From the NCBI GenBank assembly GCA_016841825.1, contig JAENYK010000001.1:620001-684000 (forward strand): a stretch of 64,000 nt of DNA, written 5' to 3'. The notes beneath the pieces were generated by a model. It had not been told where the DNA came from. It made no database searches and worked only from the letters and a program-made list of their open reading frames with translations. This document shows, piece by piece, positions 1 to 8,588 of this stretch (position 1 is the stretch's first letter; each line of letters begins with the position of its first letter). Source of the stretch: Halothermothrix sp. Its GTDB lineage: Bacteria > Bacillota > Halanaerobiia > DY22613. A program made the translations under genes and the position numbers.

Positions 1-738
1 GGCTTTGCCCTGGCCAAAGGCCAATACATTATTGGATTAGACAATGATGTTCTTGTTCCCCGGAATTGGTTAACAGAATTAGTTAAAGCTCTAAACACAG
101 TACCCAATATTGGCTGGCTCTGCATCAACTTAAGTAATTTAGAGAAGGATAAAGACTATTTTAAGCCGGATTATGAAAGAAGATATGGGGATATAGTAAT
201 CCAGGAAACTCCCGGCGTTGGAGGACAGTGTGTCGCCATGAAAAGCTCTACCTATAACAAATTAGGTGGCTATTATGACGATATCTACTACGGTTTAGAA
301 GATGCTGAATATAACATGCGTTTTCGGAATCAAGGACTTTTAACCGGTTATCTAATGAATGTCGTCGGATACCACCTTGGCGGCACTCCCGAAGAGAAAC
401 ATTTATTCCCTAATTATCAACAATACAAAATAGATATTATTAATGGAATTAATCAGGGTGATTTTACCCTGGCATACACTGATTTTTATAACCTCTCTGA
501 CGGACAGTGGATAAAACCAGAATTGACCGCGGAACAAATTCAGTCACCGGAAATTATCCGCGAAGGTAAGCTAATCAAGGGAATTAAACCGAGTGTATTC
601 TTTTTCTATGGTGGCTATAAATATGAAATACCTTCGATTCAGGTATTTGAAACACTCAACTTCCACTGGGAAGATGTACAAATTATTGATCAACAACTTA
701 TTGACATTCTACCTGCTGCAAACCCACTGTTCATCTGA
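1..738 (+). CDS. Glycosyltransferase family 2, 5'-truncated by window edge
   Basis: The reading frame is open from base 1, so the first methionine at 238 is internal and the N-terminus lies outside the window. The 245 visible residues begin within the GT-A fold. GQYIIGLDNDVLVPRNW carries the DxD-type metal/nucleotide-sugar motif (DND, residues 14-16). GVGGQCVAMKS and YGLEDAEYNMR resemble the acceptor-side GG..xxR and ED motifs of family 2 enzymes. The last ~80 residues are not recognised. It probably transfers a sugar from an NDP-sugar to a surface glycan at the cytoplasmic face of the membrane. A sugar aminotransferase and an acetyltransferase follow on the same strand, which fits a polysaccharide or glycosylation cluster. 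Substrate unknown. Confidence 0.8.
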   Translation, partial: GFALAKGQYIIGLDNDVLVPRNWLTELVKALNTVPNIGWLCINLSNLEKDKDYFKPDYERRYGDIVIQETPGVGGQCVAMKSSTYNKLGGYYDDIYYGLEDAEYNMRFRNQGLLTGYLMNVVGYHLGGTPEEKHLFPNYQQYKIDIINGINQGDFTLAYTDFYNLSDGQWIKPELTAEQIQSPEIIREGKLIKGIKPSVFFFYGGYKYEIPSIQVFETLNFHWEDVQIIDQQLIDILPAANPLFI

Positions 739-828
739 GTCTATCCATTATTTAACACATTAATCTATCATTCATCATACTATATTGAGAGAGTATATCT
801 ACTCAATAAAGTTAAGGAGGTTAAACAA

Positions 829-1965
829 ATGTCAATTCCCGTTTTACGACCATCTATCACTGAAGAAGAAATAAAGGAAGTTAAAAAAGTTTTAGAATCA
901 GGATGGTTAGGATTAGGTCCCAAAACCCATGAATTTGAAAAGCGGTTTAGTGAATATATTGGTTCTCCATTTACAGTCGGGTTAAACTCAGGAACAGCTG
1001 CCCTTCACCTGGCTGTGGAAAGTCTCCAAATTGAAGAGGGAGATGAAATTATTGTCACTCCGATGACATTTATATCAAGTGTTCATGCTATTTCTTACGC
1101 TGGTGGTATTCCTGTTTTTGCAGATGTTGATCCCCAGCATATGAATATTGATGTTATCGACATTGAGAGAAAAATCACTAAACGCACAAAAGCAATCATT
1201 GTAGTTCACCTGGGAGGTCATCCATGTGAAATGGATGAGATAAATGCCCTGGCCAAAAATTATGGCTTATCAGTAATTGAAGACGCAGCCCATGCCTGTG
1301 GTGCAGAATATAAAGGTCACAAAATTGGTAAGAGTGATAATCTGGTCTGCTTCAGCTTCCACGCTGTGAAAAATCTTACCTGTGGTGAAGGAGGAGCTAT
1401 TACCTGTAATAATGAATGGTATGACCGCTTTTTCCGGGAAATGCGCTGGGTAGGAATCTCTAAGGACACCTGGATAAGAACCGATAAATCTCAGGTATAC
1501 GCTTGGCAATACTGGGTTGATAAACTAGGTTATAAATATCATATGAGTGATATCAACGCAGCTATCGGAATTGTTCAGTTAAGACGGTTGGAGTGTTTGA
1601 ATGCAAAACGACGTGAAATTGTCCAAAAATATATTGACTGTCTACGAGATCTTCCCTGGATTGAGTTGCCTTGTAAGAAGGATCATGTAAAGTGTTCATG
1701 GCATCTATTTCAGATCAAAGTTCCTGATAAGCACAATCGTGATCGACTAATTGATTACCTTTGTGACAATGGTATTGCCACTGGAGTTCACTATCTACCG
1801 GCAAACCTTCATCCATTTTATAAAAACCTCAAATCCAGAGTGCCAGTAGCCTGTGAGATCTGGAAAAGAATTCTGACTCTACCACTGTTCCCTGATCTTA
1901 CCAATGAAGAAACAGACTATATTATTGATACCCTACGCCAATTTAAACCAACTGGTAAATGCTAA
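829..1965 (+). CDS. DegT/DnrJ/EryC1/StrS-family PLP sugar aminotransferase
   Basis: 378 residues, the usual family length. GLNSGTAALHLA (cofactor phosphate region), VIEDAAHACGAEYKG (Asp contacting the pyridine nitrogen) and FSFHAVKNLTCGEGGA (Lys forming the Schiff base, then the GEGG turn) are all present. The family transfers an amino group to a nucleotide-linked 4-keto or 3-keto sugar. The gene has a strong ribosome site (AAGGAGG) 8 bases before the ATG. It overlaps the following acetyltransferase by 7 bases, so the pair probably makes an N-acylated amino sugar (aminotransfer, then acylation) of the PseC/PseH or similar type. The exact sugar cannot be read from the sequence. Confidence 0.88.
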   Translation: MSIPVLRPSITEEEIKEVKKVLESGWLGLGPKTHEFEKRFSEYIGSPFTVGLNSGTAALHLAVESLQIEEGDEIIVTPMTFISSVHAISYAGGIPVFADVDPQHMNIDVIDIERKITKRTKAIIVVHLGGHPCEMDEINALAKNYGLSVIEDAAHACGAEYKGHKIGKSDNLVCFSFHAVKNLTCGEGGAITCNNEWYDRFFREMRWVGISKDTWIRTDKSQVYAWQYWVDKLGYKYHMSDINAAIGIVQLRRLECLNAKRREIVQKYIDCLRDLPWIELPCKKDHVKCSWHLFQIKVPDKHNRDRLIDYLCDNGIATGVHYLPANLHPFYKNLKSRVPVACEIWKRILTLPLFPDLTNEETDYIIDTLRQFKPTGKC

Positions 1966-2498
1966 TGCAAATTAGCAGAGTAAAATTAAGGCCTATCACA
2001 GCCAATGATACAGCAAAAATGGTTATTTGGAGAAATAACCCACTAATTCTGAAAACAGTCTTCAATTCACGTCCAATCAATCAAACTGAACACCTGGCAT
2101 GGTTTAATAGTCTAATCAACAATCCCAAAAGGTTAGAGTTCATCATTGAGATTGTGGAATCTGGAGAGGCAATAGGGAGAATCGGCTTCGACAATATTGA
2201 TCATTTCAATCAGAAAGCCGAATATTCAATCTCCATTGGAGAAACAACTGCCTGGGGTAAAGGTTACGGAAGTGAAGCTAGCCATTTAATTCTAGAATAT
2301 GGCTTCAACCAGTTAAACCTTAACAAAATCTACCTCAAAGTTTTTGCAGACAATCAGCCAGCTGTAAAATTATATGAAAAAATGGGATTTATAGTAGAAG
2401 GTGTGCTCAAAAAGGACGTTTTCAAAGATGGAGAATTTCGAGATGTGTTGTTTATGAGTATCTTTAGAGAAGATTATATTAAAAATATTAACAAATAA
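1959..2498 (+). CDS. GNAT acetyltransferase, RimJ/PseH-like
   Basis: 179 residues. The GNAT fold shows RIGFDNIDHFNQKAEYSISI (beta4), the acetyl-CoA loop GETTAWGKGYGSEA (Q/RxxGxG/A type) and the C-terminal NQPAVKLYEKMGF signature. It starts inside the end of the aminotransferase gene (ATG at 1959, a second in-frame ATG at 1965), so translation is probably coupled. The overlap with a sugar aminotransferase and the length suggest an amino-sugar N-acetyltransferase like PseH (UDP-4-amino-4,6-dideoxy-altrosamine). A RimJ/RimL-like protein N-acetyltransferase remains possible. A terminator follows at 2572. Confidence 0.78.
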   Translation: MLMQISRVKLRPITANDTAKMVIWRNNPLILKTVFNSRPINQTEHLAWFNSLINNPKRLEFIIEIVESGEAIGRIGFDNIDHFNQKAEYSISIGETTAWGKGYGSEASHLILEYGFNQLNLNKIYLKVFADNQPAVKLYEKMGFIVEGVLKKDVFKDGEFRDVLFMSIFREDYIKNINK

Positions 2499-2571
2499 AT
2501 TATTTATCTCTAACAATATTAACTACTGAAAACCTCCACTAACCGCGGTAATAAACATTATTTTCGTGATC

Positions 2572-2602
2572 AATGGTCCTCGCGCAAGCGAGGCCATTTT
2601 CA
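2572..2602 (+). terminator. Rho-independent terminator after the 1-2498 cluster
   Basis: The stem AATGG(T)CCTCGC / GCGAGGCCATT has a GCAA tetraloop and one bulged T, and is followed by TTTCATTTTC. It lies 73 bases after the acetyltransferase stop. The rest of the 2499-2787 gap shows no open frame with a ribosome site. Confidence 0.7.
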
Positions 2603-2748
2603 TTTTCTCACTTATTTAACCTCTACAATCACAGTCCGCCAAATTCCTACTCCGAAGGCAAAAAGAATATTCTATTTATTTTTTTAGAAAATTATCATTT
2701 TTACAAAATCATTTCCAATTCGCGAGATACATAACTTACTAGACATCA

Positions 2749-2785
2749 AAAAAGATCTCCAGGCTCTCTCCCTGAAGATCTTTTT
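2749..2785 (-). terminator. Terminator of the rml operon
   Basis: The inverted repeat AAAAAGATCT...AGATCTTTTT, with an inner CCAGG/CCCTG pairing, ends 3 bases beyond the rmlD stop. The T run is on the minus strand. Confidence 0.75.
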
Positions 2786-2787
2786 CT

Positions 2788-3627
2788 TTAAACCATTTCC
2801 TGTAAGCATTCTTCCAGAGCAATCCGCCAATCACGCATCTGATATCCATAAGTCATCTCTAAATTAAAATTTCTCAACACAGAATATTTAGGACGATGGA
2901 CTATATCACCATATTCTGCAGAATTAATTGGTTTCACGTAAATATCCACATCTGTTAATCTAATTATTTCTCTGGCAAATTCATACCAGGAGCAGAAACC
3001 CTTATTTGCGACATGATAAGTTCCGTAAAAAGGTTTCGAAATAATCACTTTTATCGCCTGAGCCAGATCTTTAGCAAAAGTAGGAGTACCAATCTGATCA
3101 TGAACGACAACCAATTCTTCTTTTTCTCTGGCTAATCGCAATATTGTTTTAACAAAATTTTTCCCAGAGTTACTGAATAACCAGGATGTTCTGATTATAT
3201 AATATTTTTGCAGCAAACTTTTTACTAATTCTTCTCCAGCCAATTTTGCTCTGCCGTAAACATTTAGCGGATTGGTCCTGTCAAATTCCAGATACTCTTT
3301 TTCTTTTCTCCCATCGAACACATAATCTGTGCTAACAAATACCATCGTCGCATCACAATTGGCTGCTGCAATAGCAATATTACGAGTACCCAGACTGTTG
3401 ACCTGAAAAGCTTTCTCGGGATTCAGTTCACATCCAGAAACATCAGTATAGGCACCACAATGAAGAATGAGATCTGGATTGAGTTCAATAATCTTATCAA
3501 AAGTTTTAACTCCATCATTAAAATCTAAATCCTCTACATCCCAGGCATATAAATAATGATCGGCTTGCAAAATCTGAACTGCCGCCTTCCCTAACTGTCC
3601 TTTACTCCCTGTTATCAATATCCTCAT
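2788..3627 (-). CDS. rmlD: dTDP-4-dehydrorhamnose reductase
   Basis: 279 residues, standard for RmlD. It begins MRILITGSKGQLG (GxxGxxG Rossmann motif for NADPH). VSTDYVFDG and NPLNVYGRAKLAGE supply the SDR catalytic Thr/Tyr-x3-Lys (YGRAK). It reduces dTDP-4-keto-L-rhamnose to dTDP-L-rhamnose in the cytoplasm, the last step of the pathway encoded by the four genes 5842 to 2788. Only 4 bases separate it from rmlB, and a ribosome site (AGGTGAT) precedes its ATG. Closely related reductases make other 6-deoxy sugars, but the complete rmlABCD set favours rhamnose or a near relative. Confidence 0.92.
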   Translation of the reverse strand: MRILITGSKGQLGKAAVQILQADHYLYAWDVEDLDFNDGVKTFDKIIELNPDLILHCGAYTDVSGCELNPEKAFQVNSLGTRNIAIAAANCDATMVFVSTDYVFDGRKEKEYLEFDRTNPLNVYGRAKLAGEELVKSLLQKYYIIRTSWLFSNSGKNFVKTILRLAREKEELVVVHDQIGTPTFAKDLAQAIKVIISKPFYGTYHVANKGFCSWYEFAREIIRLTDVDIYVKPINSAEYGDIVHRPKYSVLRNFNLEMTYGYQMRDWRIALEECLQEMV

Positions 3628-3631
3628 AATA

Positions 3632-4642
3632 TCACCTATCTACATACATCTTTTGATAATAATCCCGATAGACACCCTGTTTAATTCTTTTCCACCAGTC
3701 TATATTTTCTTCATACCATTGAACGGTTTTCCGTAACCCTTCTTCAAAAGTGTACAATGGAGCCCAATTGAGCTCAGTTTTTAACTTATTAAAATCTACG
3801 GCGTAACGTCGATCATGCCCGGGGCGGTCAGAAACGTATTTGATCAAAGAATCAGGTCTACCCAATTCCTCCAGAATTACCTGGGTAATCTGTAAATTAG
3901 TCTTCTCACTATCTCCACCGATATTATACACCTGACCAATCTCTCCCTGATGTAAAACTAGATCAAGAGCCCGGCAGTGGTCTTCAACGTAGATCCAATC
4001 TCGAATATTCAATCCATCGCCATACAGAGGTAATTCCATATCCTCCAGCGCATTAGTAATAAAAAGTGGAATTAACTTTTCTGGGAACTGATAAGGGCCA
4101 TAATTATTAGAACATCTAGTTATAACAACTGGCAATTGATAAGTTTTATAATATGCTCTGACAAGAAGGTCAGCACTGGCTTTACTTGCAGAGTAAGGAC
4201 TATTAGGTGTTAAAGGAGATTTTTCTATAAATTTCCCTTCAGTTCCTAGAGATCCATATACTTCATCTGTCGAAATCTGCAGATATTTTTTAATACCAAA
4301 CTTCTGCGCAGCTTCTAATAACACATAGGTTCCATAGATATTGGTTTTCACAAAAATATCAGGATCTTCAATGCTGCGATCCACATGCGATTCAGCTGCA
4401 AAATTAACCACCCAATCTATTCCATCTGCAAATATCTGATTTACTAACTTTGAATCAGATATATCTCCTTTAATAAATCTATAGGTGGGGTATTTTTCTA
4501 CTAACTTTAGATTTTCCAGATTTCCAGCATAAGATAATAAATCCAGATTAATTATCTGATAATTGGGATATTTGCCCATCATATACAGAATAAAGTTAGA
4601 TCCAATAAAACCTGCACCACCTGTTACTAGAATTTTTTTCAA
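3632..4642 (-). CDS. rmlB: dTDP-glucose 4,6-dehydratase
   Basis: 336 residues. It starts KKILVTGGAGFIGSNF (NAD-binding GxxGxxG). It has STDEVYGSLG with the catalytic Thr-Asp-Glu triad and SPYSASKASAD with the Tyr-x3-Lys. NNYGPYQFPEKLIPLFI and GLNIRDWIYVEDHC are highly typical of RmlB. It oxidises, dehydrates and reduces dTDP-glucose to dTDP-4-keto-6-deoxyglucose. The start is a TTG preceded by AAGGAGG at good spacing. No upstream ATG is needed. It is the third gene of the rml operon, 12 bases after rmlC. Confidence 0.95.
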   Translation of the reverse strand: MKKILVTGGAGFIGSNFILYMMGKYPNYQIINLDLLSYAGNLENLKLVEKYPTYRFIKGDISDSKLVNQIFADGIDWVVNFAAESHVDRSIEDPDIFVKTNIYGTYVLLEAAQKFGIKKYLQISTDEVYGSLGTEGKFIEKSPLTPNSPYSASKASADLLVRAYYKTYQLPVVITRCSNNYGPYQFPEKLIPLFITNALEDMELPLYGDGLNIRDWIYVEDHCRALDLVLHQGEIGQVYNIGGDSEKTNLQITQVILEELGRPDSLIKYVSDRPGHDRRYAVDFNKLKTELNWAPLYTFEEGLRKTVQWYEENIDWWKRIKQGVYRDYYQKMYVDR

Positions 4643-4654
4643 CTTGATCCCTCC

Positions 4655-5110
4655 TTAGCCATCTTTGCGATTCCAATCATAAGGAATCTGATTATCGTGA
4701 GGGTCAACCCGGTATTCATCTGGTGATTGATAATCGTATTTTTCCGTTGGGATATTAACAACCATTGCCTCTGTCTCACTAATACATTTGAAACCATGAT
4801 AGACAAACGGGGGAATTTGTAACAAGATCTGGTTATGCTCACCCATAAAAAATTCATTTACTTCTCCATAAGTTGGAGAATCTTCCCTACCATCATATAA
4901 GACAACCTTCATCATACCTTTGACTACCACAAAATGGTCTGTCTGTTTTCGATGATAATGCCATCCTTTTACTACACCAGGATAAGCGGTTGTCAAATAA
5001 ATCTGTCCAAAGCGGATAAACAAATCATCATCTTCCCTCAACATTTCCATAAGTCTACCCCGTTCATCTGGGATAATTTTTAGTGCTTTTGTTTTGACAC
5101 CATCTATCAT
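4655..5110 (-). CDS. rmlC: dTDP-4-dehydrorhamnose 3,5-epimerase family protein
   Basis: 151 residues, cupin (RmlC) fold. VVKGWHYHRKQTDHFVVVKG carries the family active-site His and the first cupin strand. IPPFVYHGFKCISETEAMVVN is the second cupin motif, and YDYQSPDEYRV is the characteristic C-terminal segment. It epimerises C3 and C5 of dTDP-4-keto-6-deoxyglucose. It is shorter than classical RmlC (about 180), like the compact epimerases and FdtA-type 3,4-ketoisomerases, so a ketoisomerase role is possible. Its position between rmlA and rmlB favours RmlC. The ATG begins immediately after the rmlA stop, behind AAAGGAGGAGG. Confidence 0.82.
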   Translation of the reverse strand: MIDGVKTKALKIIPDERGRLMEMLREDDDLFIRFGQIYLTTAYPGVVKGWHYHRKQTDHFVVVKGMMKVVLYDGREDSPTYGEVNEFFMGEHNQILLQIPPFVYHGFKCISETEAMVVNIPTEKYDYQSPDEYRVDPHDNQIPYDWNRKDG

Positions 5111-5842
5111 CTAAACTCCTCCTCCTTTATTTTGAAACTGACGCACGTAACTGGATGCAAGATATAAACTCTCAAACTTTCCGGCATCAATCCAATATCC
5201 CTCTAGATAAAATGCCAATAAAGAGTTATCTTTAACAAATACATTATTAACATCAGTTATCTCTAACTCCCCACGGTCAGAAGGAATAATCGTTTTAATC
5301 ACCTCAAAAACCTGGGGTGTATACATATAAATGCCAGTAACTGCCCAATTAGATTCGGGATTTTCTGGTTTTTCAACAATATTTATTACTTTATCATCTT
5401 TAATCTCTGCAATACCATATCGCTCTGGGTCAACAACTTTTTTTAAAAATATTCCTGCTTTGGCGTCTGAGCGACAAAAAACTTCCACATCATTTTTTAG
5501 ATTATATTCAAATATATTATCACCTAAAATTACCAGGATCTTATCATTATTCGCAAAATTTTCTGCTAAATCCAGAGCATGTGCTATTCCACCTGCTTCA
5601 TCTTGAAAGCGGTAAGTCAGGTTTACTCCAAAAGACTTACCACTCCCCAAAAGAGTTATAAACTCACCAGTACTCTCTCCACCCAAAATGACCAGAATAT
5701 CTTCTATTCCTGCCTGTGCCATTGCCTCAATAGCATAAAAGATCATCGGCTTGTGATAAACAGGAAGTAAATGCTTATTGACAGCTTTGGTTAATGGGTA
5801 TAAGCGAGAACCGGTTCCCCCAGCTAAGATTATACCTTTCAT
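5111..5842 (-). CDS. rmlA: Glucose-1-phosphate thymidylyltransferase
   Basis: 243 residues. MKGIILAGGTGSRLYPLT is the nucleotide-binding G-x-G-T-R loop. FQDEAGGIAHAL is the Gln/Gly substrate loop. VILGDNIFE (Mg ligand Asp) and GYWIDAGKFESL (second Mg ligand Asp) complete the active site. It makes dTDP-glucose from glucose-1-phosphate and dTTP and is the first gene of the rml operon. It is about 45 residues shorter than E. coli RmlA, as in the short archaeal/Firmicutes type that lacks the C-terminal allosteric extension. A copy of the dispersed repeat starts 27 bases upstream. Confidence 0.93.
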   Translation of the reverse strand: MKGIILAGGTGSRLYPLTKAVNKHLLPVYHKPMIFYAIEAMAQAGIEDILVILGGESTGEFITLLGSGKSFGVNLTYRFQDEAGGIAHALDLAENFANNDKILVILGDNIFEYNLKNDVEVFCRSDAKAGIFLKKVVDPERYGIAEIKDDKVINIVEKPENPESNWAVTGIYMYTPQVFEVIKTIIPSDRGELEITDVNNVFVKDNSLLAFYLEGYWIDAGKFESLYLASSYVRQFQNKGGGV

Positions 5843-5868
5843 TCATGCTCAACCTCATTTCCTCTTAA

Positions 5869-6002
5869 TTAAAGTCGCATTAACAGTAAGTTGTCAATGC
5901 TTAGGGTTAACGAGTTCAGAAGGGGATTGATACATCACTAAAATAAACACTTTTAAGTTATTTATACTCCCTATAGAAACTGAGAGACTTCTCTTCTGAA
6001 AT
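5869..6002. repeat. Dispersed ~135-bp repeat, copy A
   Basis: This stretch aligns along its whole length with 9830-9966, and in shortened form with 18750-18803. It begins TTAAAGTCGCATTAACAG and ends TCTCTTCTGAAAT. Near the left end GCATTAACA / TGTCAATGC can pair as a 9-bp hairpin (one A.C on this strand, a G.U on the other). It lies in the leader of rmlA, between that gene and the RmlA paralogue. No open frame or clear terminal inverted repeat is visible. The rest of the 5843-6127 gap contains nothing else I recognise. Confidence 0.75.
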
Positions 6003-6127
6003 TTCGTTAAAAAGTTTTTATTATCTACTAATAAAATATGGCATTTACAGGCTAAATGTTACGGTAAATCCAGACAAAAAAAGACTCCTCGTCATTTAAG
6101 AGTTATAATCAAACCCATATTTTCAGA

Positions 6128-6856
6128 TTAAGAGTCATTTTTCCTATGTTCCTCTCTGACAAACATGGCTGCTCTAAACAAACTTTCAAATTTGGTTACA
6201 TTAATCCAATAACCCCTCAAATAATACGCCTCTAATGAATCCCTGGCAATATAATAATTATTTAGTTTAAAAAAGTTTAACTCGTCAGCAGAATCCCGAA
6301 ATTTTTCGATAACCTGGAAAACGTAAGGTTTATACAGATAAATGCCAGTGATTGCGTAATTAGACCCTGAAGATATCACTTTTTCTTCAATTCTTTTAAC
6401 CTTCCCTCCCTTAATGTCGGCCACGCCGTAGCGTTCAGGATAAGGTACTTCTTTCAAAAAAAGACCCGCTTCTGCCTTCGATTTCAGAAACTCCCTGACC
6501 AGACTTCTCTGGTTACCTCCAACAATCACACTGTCCCCTGCTATTACCATTAATTGCTCACTATCTACAAAATCCCTGGCCAACCAGAGTTGATTCACCT
6601 GATTACATTCACTATCATGACACTTATAAGTCAAATTCACACCCAGATCCTTACCACTTCCCAATAAACACATGCAGTCCCCAACCATATTACCGCTTAA
6701 AATCATTATTATATCAGTAATTCCGGCAGAGGCCATTGCATTTATGGGATAATAGATAAGTGGCTTATCATACACAGGGAGCAAGTGTTTATTCGTTACC
6801 TTTGTGAGGGGATTGAGCCTAGTTCCATTACCACCAGCCAAAATAACACCTTTCAC
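6128..6856 (-). CDS. RmlA-like nucleotidyltransferase paralogue with eroded active site
   Basis: 242 residues when started at the GTG at 6856, which has AGGAG five bases upstream. An ATG at 6898 would add 14 residues with no family counterpart. The N-terminal ILAGGNGTRLNPLTKVTNKHLLP loop and IAGDS (first Mg Asp) are kept. The substrate loop that reads QDEAGGIAHA in rmlA here reads HDSECNQVNQL. The second metal motif WIDAG has become WINVT, and ELEITDVNN has become ELNFFKLNN. In the RmlA family both aspartates bind Mg, so catalysis is probably lost or changed. It could be a regulatory subunit, a different nucleotidyltransferase or a decaying duplicate. The frame is fully intact, which argues against simple decay. 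Confidence 0.75.
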   Translation of the reverse strand: MKGVILAGGNGTRLNPLTKVTNKHLLPVYDKPLIYYPINAMASAGITDIIMILSGNMVGDCMCLLGSGKDLGVNLTYKCHDSECNQVNQLWLARDFVDSEQLMVIAGDSVIVGGNQRSLVREFLKSKAEAGLFLKEVPYPERYGVADIKGGKVKRIEEKVISSGSNYAITGIYLYKPYVFQVIEKFRDSADELNFFKLNNYYIARDSLEAYYLRGYWINVTKFESLFRAAMFVREEHRKNDS

Positions 6857-7172
6857 TTTATCTCCTCGCTTCCCTTTGATTTGCAGCAAACGCCGCATCA
6901 GCTTCCCAAATCAACTACTATTATGATATGTAGAGATTGGATGTTTTGCTTACCAAAATCTATTGAAATATACATCAGGTTACTGCATATATTTAACAGT
7001 TATTGCTAATATTTTTCATACCGACAAGCATATCTGCATACTTAGGCAGTTTTAACTACTAAAAAGGTTTTTTATTACTTTATAACGAATTAATACTATA
7101 TTAACATTTTTTCCATATAAAAAATAACATTGGGGATGGGAAGAAATCACTACATCGAAAGGAGGTGCTCAG

Positions 7173-7271
7173 ATGATCAATAAATATTGGGATTTAACTA
7201 TGTATAATTTTGGTGACGAAACTGATCCTCCTCAGACTCCATACGGTGCCGGTACAGCTGTTGAACGTTAA
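7173..7271 (+). CDS. 32-residue peptide, candidate RiPP precursor
   Basis: A short frame from ATG 7173 to TAA 7271 sits behind a near-perfect ribosome site (AAAGGAGG, 7-base spacer). The product begins MINKYWDLTMYNFGDE and ends PYGAGTAVER. It has no Cys or His, is rich in aromatic and acidic residues, and carries a Pro-rich middle (TDPPQTP). A radical SAM/SPASM enzyme follows 90 bases later on the same strand, the usual order for a precursor and its maturase. D7-x3-Y11 within WDLTMY has the same spacing as the cross-linked Glu-x3-Tyr of PqqA (EVTMY). This is suggestive only, since no pqqB/C/D lies nearby. I do not recognise the peptide family. Confidence 0.65.
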   Translation: MINKYWDLTMYNFGDETDPPQTPYGAGTAVER

Positions 7272-7361
7272 TAAATTAATTTACTAAACGATAGGTCTGT
7301 CACTCTTCCCATTCCCACCCTTTTCTCAACTTTTAACCCATTACTTTAAGGAGGTAACCAT

Positions 7362-8399
7362 ATGGAGTATAGATTAAGCACAGCAGTTTGGGAGTTAACC
7401 AATGCCTGTAATGCCAACTGCATCCACTGTGGTTCTAAATCTGGAGATAGACGGATTAATGAATTGACTGAAAGAGAAGCATTAAAAATATGTGATGATT
7501 TAAAAGAGTTGGGCTGTCAAAGGATCAGCCTTATTGGTGGTGAGATGTTTCTTAGTCCTTATTGGGAGAACATCTGTGCACGTCTTGTAGATCATGGAAT
7601 TCGGGTTTCACCTCTAACTAATGGTCTATTGATAAATGAATCGAATTTAGACAAATTAAAAACTCTTGGAATCAACAATATCTCTATCAGTATTGATGCC
7701 CTCGGTCCAACGCATGATTATATCAGGGGAGTTCCAGGAATTTTCAATAAGATTGTTGCTAATATTAAATTAGCACAACAGAAAGATTTTCTCATTGGAG
7801 TTAATACAGCCGTTTCAGCTCTAAACATAGACGAGATTCCTGCTTTATATGACCTTTTACGGAACCTAGAAATTCCAATATGGCAATTGCAAATTGTTGA
7901 AGATATGGGAAATGCCAGTCAAAATCCCGAACTTTGCTTAACCATAGAACAGCTATATCAATTAGCAAAACAGATTGCTGATTTTCGCCAAAGAAAGGAG
8001 ATAAAAACATCTATTACCCACAATATCGGCTGGTTCTGCTCTTTTGAACCTATGCTTAGAAATCATCCCTTTACTGGATGTCTAGCCGGAAGAACGGTGG
8101 TTGGTATTGAATCTAATGGTAACATCCGGGGATGTCTATCAATAATGGGTGGAGATCCCCGTCAAAATGTCGAAGGCAATGTCAGGGAGTGTTCTCTGGT
8201 GGATATCTGGAGAGATCCAGAAAGTTTCACACCTTTTAGAAAACGCACTGTCGAAGGATTAACTGGTTTTTGTGCAGAATGCCAATACCGTGACCTCTGC
8301 CGGGGAGGATGCTCATCTGTCGCTTATTCCATGATTCAAAAATTTAGTGAAAACCCTTTCTGCTTATATAGATACGAAGTTGAGAAGGGATTGATCTAG
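7362..8399 (+). CDS. Radical SAM/SPASM protein, probable peptide maturase
   Basis: 345 residues. The radical SAM cluster motif is C16-x3-C20-x2-C23 (ACNANCIHCGS), followed by the glycine-rich SAM loop LIGGEMF (57-63). The C-terminal SPASM region has Cys at 226, 240, 258, 277, 304, 307, 313, 317 and 334, including CAECQYRDLCRGGC, enough for two auxiliary Fe-S clusters. PqqE, MftC, AnSME and ranthipeptide maturases share this architecture. These enzymes use SAM to cross-link or modify peptides. No N-terminal RRE/PqqD domain is visible. AAGGAGG precedes the ATG. The adjacent 32-residue peptide is the likely substrate. The chemistry cannot be deduced. Confidence 0.85.
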   Translation: MEYRLSTAVWELTNACNANCIHCGSKSGDRRINELTEREALKICDDLKELGCQRISLIGGEMFLSPYWENICARLVDHGIRVSPLTNGLLINESNLDKLKTLGINNISISIDALGPTHDYIRGVPGIFNKIVANIKLAQQKDFLIGVNTAVSALNIDEIPALYDLLRNLEIPIWQLQIVEDMGNASQNPELCLTIEQLYQLAKQIADFRQRKEIKTSITHNIGWFCSFEPMLRNHPFTGCLAGRTVVGIESNGNIRGCLSIMGGDPRQNVEGNVRECSLVDIWRDPESFTPFRKRTVEGLTGFCAECQYRDLCRGGCSSVAYSMIQKFSENPFCLYRYEVEKGLI

Positions 8400-8489
8400 G
8401 ATTGATAAAATCATTTCAAATTTATCATCAGTTCTATTTACTTATCCGATAATTTTACATATCAATAAATTCTTTTTTTATCACTAAAA

Positions 8490-8530
8490 AAACCCTCTCT
8501 TTTCCATTTTAGATGGAAAAGAGAGGGTTT
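8490..8530. terminator. Bidirectional terminator
   Basis: A perfect 18-bp stem (AAACCCTCTCTTTTCCAT and its complement) with a 5-base loop lies between the convergent radical SAM and SagB-like genes. There is an A run on the left for minus-strand termination and GGGTTTCTCC on the right. Confidence 0.85.
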
Positions 8531-8588
8531 CTCCTCAATCCAGGATACCCAAAGTATAACCGTTAGTCCTAATCATTTCTTTTATTAT

